This document shows positions 6,378-10,980 of a stretch of DNA of 10,980 bases, in pieces. The DNA comes from DASZHA01 sp049644325 (GTDB lineage Bacteria > Chloroflexota > Dormibacteria > DASZGP01). Position numbers and translations under genes: made by a program. Position 1 is the stretch's first letter. Every line of letters begins with the position of its first letter. The stretch lies in NCBI GenBank assembly GCA_049644325.1, contig JBARRR010000063.1, forward strand, positions 1 through 10,980, in the 5' to 3' direction. The notes under the pieces are model-generated. The model saw only the letters and a list, made by a program, of their open reading frames with translations. It was not told where the DNA came from and searched no databases.

Positions 6378-7562
6378 GTGAGCAAGGGCAAGACCACTTC
6401 CGCTACCAGGTCCAAGGCCGCCGGGACTAAGGCGGCGACCAACCGCTCGACCGCGAAGGCAAAAACCGCGCCCAGCGCGGGGACCAAGCCGGCCGTCGCG
6501 AAAAGGGCCGTCCCCGCGGCCTCCAAGCCGTCTACGGCGACGACGCGTTCCGCAACGCGATCGGCGACCAAGGCTGCCAGTACCACGGCCTCAACCCGCG
6601 CATCGGCAACCAAGCAGGCGCCGGCAACCAAGGCCAGGAGAACCACGCGCGCCCGGGCGACAAGCGCGATCAGCGCGTCCGCGGCACCGCCCGAGGCCCT
6701 CCCGGCTGACGACCAGTCCGCGGCACCCGAGGCCGGTGGCGAGCTCACGTTCCAGGTCAGCGACGGCCTTCGCCTCCACTACGACGTCTGGCGCCCCGAA
6801 GGCGAGGCCAGACGCCTGGTCATCTTGGTGCATGGCTTCGCCGACCATTCCGGCCGCTTCTCGTACCTGGTCCCCCACCTCGTCGCGCGGGGAGCCGTGG
6901 TCTACGCGTACGACCAGCGCGGCCAGGGTCGCAGCCCGGGCAAGACCGGCCACGTGTCCAACTTCCAGCGGCTGGTCGACGACCTGGACGAGTTCGTCCA
7001 GCTGGCCACCGAACGCGAGGCCGGGATGCCGCACTTCCTCTACGCCCATTCCACCGGCGCCATCGCCGCCCTCCACTACCTCTACGAGCACCCCCTGGCC
7101 GTCGAAGGAGCGGTCCTCTCCTCCCCCTGCCTGATGCTGACGTTCGAGCCGCCGGGGTGGAAGAACACCTTGGGCCGGACCATCGGCAGCGTGGTCCCCG
7201 GGTTCACGATGCAGGCCGGCTTCGAGCCTGGCACCATCTCCCGGGATGAGCAGGTGGTGGCCGACAACAAGGTCGACCCCCTGGTCAGCCAGAAGATGAC
7301 CGCGCGCTTCTACACCGAGGTCTACCTCAAGGCGATGCCCGCGGCCCTGGCGCGCATCGAGCAGCTGCAGACGCCGTACCTGGTGCTCCAGGGCACCGAG
7401 GACCGGCTGGTCTCGCCCCGCGTCGCCGACGAGTTCGAGCAGCGGGCCGCCGCCCATGGCATCGTGAAGCGCTACGAGGGCGGCTTCCACGAGAGCCATA
7501 ACGACATCCACCGCGAGGAGGTCTTCGCCGACGTGGATGCCTGGATCGAGGGCCGCAGCTAG
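6378..7562 (+). CDS. Monoacylglycerol-lipase-type alpha/beta hydrolase with histone-H1-like basic N-terminal tail
   Basis: The protein has 394 residues and starts at GTG 6378, after a strong AGAGGAGGG four bases upstream. Residues 1-95 are almost entirely Lys, Arg, Ala, Thr and Ser, like histone H1 or AlgP/PhaF-type tails. A short acidic linker (110-121) follows. Residues 122-394 form a Hydrolase_4 / PldB / monoacylglycerol lipase domain. The oxyanion region is VHGFADHSGRF (151-161), with DQRGQGRS at 179-186. The nucleophile elbow is AHSTG (223-227, Ser225). Asp342 lies in TEDRLV and His371 in GGFHESHND. The first elbow Gly is Ala, which the family tolerates. Substrates would be acylglycerols or lysolipids. 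The tail could bind DNA, RNA, polyphosphate or acidic surfaces. The gene sits 38 bases after the ATPase, with no evident promoter of its own. Confidence 0.85.
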   Translation: MSKGKTTSATRSKAAGTKAATNRSTAKAKTAPSAGTKPAVAKRAVPAASKPSTATTRSATRSATKAASTTASTRASATKQAPATKARRTTRARATSAISASAAPPEALPADDQSAAPEAGGELTFQVSDGLRLHYDVWRPEGEARRLVILVHGFADHSGRFSYLVPHLVARGAVVYAYDQRGQGRSPGKTGHVSNFQRLVDDLDEFVQLATEREAGMPHFLYAHSTGAIAALHYLYEHPLAVEGAVLSSPCLMLTFEPPGWKNTLGRTIGSVVPGFTMQAGFEPGTISRDEQVVADNKVDPLVSQKMTARFYTEVYLKAMPAALARIEQLQTPYLVLQGTEDRLVSPRVADEFEQRAAAHGIVKRYEGGFHESHNDIHREEVFADVDAWIEGRS

Positions 7563-7662
7563 CCAACCGGTCCCCCGCAACGCCGTACGCCCCGAGGGAC
7601 CCGCCCGTACTCGGCCGTCGATGCATGCTTTCTTTTACATTTGCGTTACACCGGTGCTGGAT

Positions 7663-9093
7663 ATGGCAACCGAAAACTCGATCCCCGCGGGGCACCCGGT
7701 CGTCGACCGGATGCTCGAATCGGTGCAGTACAAGCACCTGGTCCAGGCGTTCGTGCACGCAACCGGCCTCGAGCTCCATGCCTACAGCTTGGAGGCGGTG
7801 CCGCTGACGATTCCCTTTGACCCGCCCCAGTTCTGCCGTACCGAGCAGGCGGGTCTCGACTGCCCGCTGTACTTCGACCCTCGTTACAACCTGGCCACCG
7901 CTCCCGAGATCCGGGTGACCTGCGGCGGCCTGGGCCACGTCGTCATCCCGGTTATGGGTCCTGACGGCAACCAGGTGGTCAACCTGGTCAGCGACTCGGC
8001 GCGCTTTGGGCCCATCGACATGGAGGCGATGATCGAGCGCGCGTTCCACCTCCGCATCAGCCCCGACGCGCTCGCCGAGCAGGCGGAGGCGGTGCCCCTG
8101 GTCTCGCGCGAGCGTTCGCTGTTCGCCGCCCGGGTCCTGTACGCGGGCCTGCATGCGCTGGCGGGTGGTGATCCAACCCAGGCCGGCGCCCTCGAGGACC
8201 TCATCCGGCACGTCGCTATCGCGCCCACCGAGCTCATCCCCCGGGCCATCCTGGACGCCATCGTCAACTACACCGGCGCCGACTTCGCCTACATCAACAT
8301 GCTCGACGACCACTTTGTCGAGGTCGCCGAGGCCAGCACGCTGAGGACCCGGGAGCAGTGGTGGCAGGTACTCAACGGCATCTCGCAATGGGTCGTCCAC
8401 GCCCAGCAGCCGATCGAGCTCCGCGACGTCTCGCAGAGCGCCTGGTGCCGGCACCTGGGCGGCTCATCGCTGCCGCAGTCGGCCGTCTACGGGGTGCCCC
8501 TGACCCGCGACGGCGTCTTTGGCGCGGTCGTGGTGGGCAGCGACGACGTCGACAAGCTGGACCGCCTACGGGACAGCCTGGCCTTGTTCGTGGATGCCTG
8601 TGGCGATGCCCTCCACATCTGCCGCCGGCTGGTTGAGCATGGTGACGGGGCCATGGTCGACCGCTCCGGCGCCTATAACCTGCGCTTCCTGGAGGAGCTC
8701 CTCGATCGCGAGATCAGCCGCGCCGGGCGACACAAGCACGAGCTCAGCGTCGTCCTCTTCCACCTGGTCAACTATCCCGACCTGATCGCGAACCTTGGTA
8801 CCCATGGCGCAGAGGAGGTGCTGGGCCAGCTCGTCGACCTACTGCGGAGCAAGACCCGGCGGGTCAACTCGTTTGCCCGTGTCAGCGACTCCGCCTTTGC
8901 CCTGGTCATCCCAGAGGCCGACCAAACGGTCGCCGACCGCATCGCCGATGACCTGCGCACCGTGGCCCAGGCTTCCGCTTTCGCCACCGAGCGGACGGGC
9001 AAGTCGCCGATCAGGATCAACCTGCGGACCCGGACAGTGACCAACCCGACTGCCGTCGACAGCGCCCTCGACAACCTCTCCTCGCTGAACTGA
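7663..9093 (+). CDS. PocR-GAF-degenerate GGDEF sensor protein
   Basis: The protein has 476 residues from ATG 7663. Residues 21-115 match a PocR ligand-binding domain (HLVQAFVHATGLEL, then Cys58, Cys67 and Cys87 near TCGGLGHVVIPV). Residues about 190-325 look like a GAF domain. Residues about 333-440 have the outline of a GGDEF domain (GAYNLRFLEELLDREISRAG, then HGAEEVLGQLVDLLR). However, the signature GGDEF is replaced by SDSAF (408-412), so diguanylate cyclase activity is unlikely. It may sense GTP or c-di-GMP, or act through partner proteins. There is no signal peptide or membrane segment, and it should be cytoplasmic. Other in-frame starts lie at ATG 7621 and further upstream at 7537, overlapping the hydrolase gene. 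I prefer 7663 because the upstream bases are AT-richer and the PocR fold begins shortly after. The stop lies eight bases from the convergent dehydrogenase. Confidence 0.8.
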   Translation: MATENSIPAGHPVVDRMLESVQYKHLVQAFVHATGLELHAYSLEAVPLTIPFDPPQFCRTEQAGLDCPLYFDPRYNLATAPEIRVTCGGLGHVVIPVMGPDGNQVVNLVSDSARFGPIDMEAMIERAFHLRISPDALAEQAEAVPLVSRERSLFAARVLYAGLHALAGGDPTQAGALEDLIRHVAIAPTELIPRAILDAIVNYTGADFAYINMLDDHFVEVAEASTLRTREQWWQVLNGISQWVVHAQQPIELRDVSQSAWCRHLGGSSLPQSAVYGVPLTRDGVFGAVVVGSDDVDKLDRLRDSLALFVDACGDALHICRRLVEHGDGAMVDRSGAYNLRFLEELLDREISRAGRHKHELSVVLFHLVNYPDLIANLGTHGAEEVLGQLVDLLRSKTRRVNSFARVSDSAFALVIPEADQTVADRIADDLRTVAQASAFATERTGKSPIRINLRTRTVTNPTAVDSALDNLSSLN

Positions 9094-9101
9094 CGGACGG
9101 G

Positions 9102-9917
9102 CTACAGGCCCAGGGTCATCCGGGTGATGCGATCCTTGAGCGCCGTCGGGGTGACCCGCTCCATCGCCGCCAGCATCATGGCGTCGTAGCCCACCAGGTA
9201 GCGCGTGTGCGGCCGCGAGGAGGCCACCGCCCCGGCGACCACTCGAGCCACCTTCTCCGGCTCGCCCATCAGGAACTGGGTCATCTCGGTTCCCTGGATC
9301 GACCTCTCATAAGCCTTCTTGTAGCGTGACTGGCCGCGGCTCGCCAGCGCCTTCCGGTTCTCCTCCCAGATGCCGGTCTTGAAGCCGCCTGGCTCGACCA
9401 GGATGACCTTCACGCCGGTCGACGCGATCTCCATCCGGAGGGCGTCGGAGAGGGCTTCTAGCGCGTGCTTGCTGCCCTGGTACCAGCCGGAGAGGGGCGT
9501 GGTCGTGAGCCCGTAGATCGACGAGATGTTGACGATGCGACCCTCGTGCCGCCGGCGCATGTGGGGCAGAGCCAACCGGGCCAGCCGCATCGGGGCGATC
9601 ACCATCGTCTCCAGCACCTGCCGGGCCTCGTCGTCGTCGACGTCCTCGATTGCCCCGGTGGCGGGGAAGCCCGCGTTGTTGACCAGGCCGTAGGGCTTGA
9701 GCCGGTCGACGACCCGCTTGCTGGCGGCGGCGTCGGTGACATCCAGGATCGCGGTCTCGACCTTGACCCCGGCAGCGGCAGCCGCCTCCTTGACCTGTCC
9801 CGCCTTCTCCGCTGAACGTACCGTCCCAACCGAGCGGAAGCCTCGGCGGGCGAGCTCAATGGCGGTTGCCAGGCCGATTCCCGAGTTGGCGCCGGTGGTC
9901 AGAACGGTCTTGGGCAT
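9102..9917 (-). CDS. Short-chain dehydrogenase/reductase (classical SDR)
   Basis: The protein has 271 residues and starts at ATG 9917. It shows the classical SDR pattern: the nucleotide-binding TGANSGIG at 8-15, DV at 59-60, NNAG at 80-83, catalytic Ser132 or Ser133 in NISS, and Tyr146 with Lys150 in YQGSK. PGG follows at 176-178. Arg34 and the absence of an Asp at the end of beta-2 suggest NADP(H) preference. The length is slightly above the common 250 residues, with a C-terminal extension ending RITRMTLGL. This extension resembles the retinol/steroid-dehydrogenase-like SDRs of high-GC bacteria. The substrate cannot be told. The gene is convergent with the PocR-GAF gene, with no room for a full terminator between them. 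Confidence 0.9.
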   Translation of the reverse strand: MPKTVLTTGANSGIGLATAIELARRGFRSVGTVRSAEKAGQVKEAAAAAGVKVETAILDVTDAAASKRVVDRLKPYGLVNNAGFPATGAIEDVDDDEARQVLETMVIAPMRLARLALPHMRRRHEGRIVNISSIYGLTTTPLSGWYQGSKHALEALSDALRMEIASTGVKVILVEPGGFKTGIWEENRKALASRGQSRYKKAYERSIQGTEMTQFLMGEPEKVARVVAGAVASSRPHTRYLVGYDAMMLAAMERVTPTALKDRITRMTLGL

Positions 9918-9974
9918 CGAAACAATCTAGCAGCCAGGCTTGCAATCCCCGGTACATGGCGCCAAGGTAGTAAT

Positions 9975-9991
9975 TGATAGTAGCGCTATCA
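9975..9991. promoter_or_regulatory. 17-bp palindrome, possible operator
   Basis: TGATAGTAGCGCTATCA is an inverted repeat of two 6-base arms (TGATAG and CTATCA) around TAGCG. It lies 58 bases upstream of the SDR start, in a short AT-richer patch. Its size fits a site for a dimeric repressor such as a TetR-type protein, but no such regulator gene is in the window. The right arm overlaps a TATCAT (9987-9992) that could be a plus-strand -10 box, with no good -35 partner. Confidence 0.35.
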
Positions 9992-9994
9992 TGA

Positions 9995-10104
9995 AAGCGG
10001 AGAGCCTGCCGGGGGTGGCGAGCAGGCCTAGTCCCGTAGGCCGGCTTCCCTAGTCCCCCGGAAAGGAAAACGCCCTGGCTACGCGCCGGGGCGTTTTCCT
10101 TTTT
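9995..10104 (+). ncRNA. Candidate small structured RNA ending at an intrinsic terminator
   Basis: This stretch has no gene and is rich in pairing. GCCTGC (10004-10009) pairs with GCAGGC (10022-10027). Alternatively, GGCCTA (10025-10030) pairs with TAGGCC (10037-10042). The loop run GGGGG (10011-10015), extended to CCGGGGG, can pair with CCCCCGG (10055-10061), forming a pseudoknot. CCTAGTCCC occurs twice (10027-10035 and 10049-10057). The stretch ends in the terminator hairpin with a T-run at 10100-10104, consistent with plus-strand transcription. A short ORF from ATG 9991 (20 codons) lacks a ribosome binding site. I recognise no known RNA family, and the promoter is unclear. Confidence 0.3.
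10062..10104. terminator. Intrinsic terminator, probably bidirectional
   Basis: GGAAAACGCCC (10065-10075) pairs perfectly with GGGCGTTTTCC (10089-10099) around a 13-base loop. The stem can grow by AAA (10062-10064) with TTT (10100-10102). A T-run ends the plus-strand copy at 10104. On the minus strand, the same stem lies directly after the stop codon of the penicillin-binding protein gene (stop at 10104-10106) and its 3' arm ends in TTTTCCTTTCC. It probably terminates that gene and possibly the plus-strand RNA. Confidence 0.85.
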
Positions 10105-10980
10105 CAGCCTCCGCCGCCCCCACCACCACGGCCGTTGCCACCGCGGCGCCGGTTGAAGAGGCCGCCCAGGATGTCGTTGAGGTTGGGGCTGGCGTTGTCA
10201 CCGTTGTTGTCGTTGGAGTGGTCGCGACCCCGCGAGTCACACGAGCCGGGCTGGTTCTCGGTGCCTGGCAGGTAGAGCTCGCCGCCCCGCGACACCAGGC
10301 CCGCAGGCTGCTGGTACCAGCCGTTCATGGTGGCCGGTAGCCCGTTGATGAACTCCGCCAGCATGGTGCTGCCGGTGTCGACGCCGAAGGCGCTGATGTT
10401 CTTGCCGCCGCCGCCGGCCGCCGTGTTGCCGGCCCAGCCGCCGACCACGACGTCGTGGTTATAGGCCATCATCCAGGCGTCCTGGTGGACGCCGACCTGG
10501 GCCGCCCCGGTGGTTCCCGACTTGCTCGCCATCTGGACCTTCCAGCCGAGGTGCCACTGGTCCTGGTAAGCCTTGAGGGTATCCGTCATCAGGTAGGCCT
10601 CCTCGGGACTGAGCACCTGGGCCTGGCCGGCCTGCTGCCCGGGGCGGGCCTCGAAGAGGGTGTTGCCCGCGCTGTCGCTGATCTTGGTGATGCTGACCAG
10701 CGGCATTTTCTTGCCCTGGTTGGCGAAGACCTGGTAACCCTGGATGTGGTCGAACATCGTGACCTCACTGCCGCCAATGGCGGTGGCCAGGTTGGGCTGC
10801 AGCTGGGTCCGGATGCCCATCGACTGGGCCAGGTTGATGACGTTGGTGATGCCCTCGTTCTTGGCGGTGGCGACGGCGGGGATGTTGCGCGACAGCACCA
10901 GCGCCCGGCGCGCCGGCATGTCGCCCATGTAGGCGTTGTCGAAGTCAGGCGGCTTGTAGCCGTTGAAGTCGGTGGGAACG
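10104..10980 (-). CDS. Class A penicillin-binding protein, C-terminal transpeptidase part (partial, 5' end outside window)
   Basis: The frame is open at the right edge, so the start and the glycosyltransferase part are missing; about 292 residues are visible. The first ones read VPTDFNGYKPPDFDNAYMGD, then RRALVLSRNIPAV. This matches the transpeptidase domain of PBP1A/PBP1B-like enzymes, with the SxN motif as SRN at 10884-10892. The KTG-type motif is KSGTTG at 10506-10523. The catalytic SxxK Ser would lie beyond the window. The enzyme cross-links peptidoglycan outside the cytoplasmic membrane. The C-terminus is a low-complexity tail rich in Asn, Asp, Arg and finally Gly (seven Gly in a row at the end), likely disordered. 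The stop codon sits at the edge of a strong terminator. Confidence 0.9.
   Translation of the reverse strand, partial: VPTDFNGYKPPDFDNAYMGDMPARRALVLSRNIPAVATAKNEGITNVINLAQSMGIRTQLQPNLATAIGGSEVTMFDHIQGYQVFANQGKKMPLVSITKISDSAGNTLFEARPGQQAGQAQVLSPEEAYLMTDTLKAYQDQWHLGWKVQMASKSGTTGAAQVGVHQDAWMMAYNHDVVVGGWAGNTAAGGGGKNISAFGVDTGSTMLAEFINGLPATMNGWYQQPAGLVSRGGELYLPGTENQPGSCDSRGRDHSNDNNGDNASPNLNDILGGLFNRRRGGNGRGGGGGGG

Noticed and set aside
7563..7662. Promoter or terminator between the hydrolase and the PocR-GAF gene
   Set aside because: A short AT-richer patch (TTTCTTTTACATTTG) is present, but there is no -35/-10 pair at proper spacing and no hairpin with a T-run.
7327..8454. Minus-strand open frame of 375 residues over the hydrolase and PocR-GAF genes
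   Set aside because: Shadow of two well-supported plus-strand genes, with Arg/Asp/Gly-rich translation and no recognisable domain.
9094..9112. Terminator between the PocR-GAF gene and the SDR gene
   Set aside because: Only a four-base stem (GGGC with GCCC) without a T-run, overlapping the SDR stop codon.
9991..10053. 20-codon ORF starting ATGAAAGCGG in the intergenic region
   Set aside because: No ribosome binding site, very short, and it overlaps the pairing elements. A structured RNA explains the sequence better.
10000..10061. Known small RNA such as SRP RNA, 6S RNA or a cobalamin riboswitch
   Set aside because: The GGAAAGG and GGGAAG-like strings are superficial. The conserved cores of these RNAs are missing on both strands.
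1..10980. CRISPR array, tRNA, rRNA, transposase or attachment site
   Set aside because: No regularly spaced short repeats, no cloverleaf and no recombinase-like protein were seen on either strand.

Overview
The window is GC-rich and densely coding, with short intergenic gaps, frequent GTG and TTG starts, and overlapping stop/start codons. The gene content (a patatin, an alpha/beta-hydrolase/class III cyclase fusion, a Tad/Flp-type pilus set with a VirB4-like ATPase, and a PocR-GAF-GGDEF protein) fits a high-GC Terrabacteria lineage such as Chloroflexota, Dormibacterota or Actinomycetota. This placement is an inference from gene style; no marker gene is present.

Layout. At the left edge is the 5' part of a minus-strand patatin-like lipase (1-511). 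A plus-strand promoter, a structured leader and a truncated pilin follow (609-835). Next is a minus-strand alpha/beta-hydrolase plus adenylate cyclase fusion (879-2219). A second, intact copy of the promoter, leader and pilin start lies at 2305-2523. This copy opens a tight plus-strand operon: a 50-residue Flp-like prepilin (2423-2575), a TadE-like protein (2585-2977), a TadG-like protein (2974-3459), a CpaB/RcpC-like SAF protein (about 3470-4126) and a VirB4/TraC-type ATPase (4123-6339). Two more plus-strand genes follow: a monoacylglycerol-lipase-type hydrolase with a histone-H1-like basic tail (6378-7562) and a PocR-GAF-degenerate GGDEF sensor (7663-9093). A convergent short-chain dehydrogenase (9102-9917, minus) comes next, then a roughly 185-base intergenic region holding a palindrome, a possible small structured RNA and a strong terminator. 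The C-terminal half of a class A penicillin-binding protein (10104-10980, minus) runs off the right edge.

The most interesting part is the pilus locus. Its first gene has a roughly 60-nt leader that can fold into three hairpins, with the loop of the first able to pair with the Shine-Dalgarno run of the pilin. The degraded copy about 1.7 kb upstream keeps the same architecture and carries a compensatory U-A to C-G exchange in that pseudoknot. This is good internal evidence for a translation-controlling RNA, possibly a riboswitch, of a type I do not recognise. The operon pairs Tad-type pilin components with a VirB4-type ATPase rather than the usual TadA/TadB/TadC, none of which is in the window. 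A cyclase fusion and a degenerate GGDEF protein flank the locus and hint at nucleotide signalling, but that link is only inferred.
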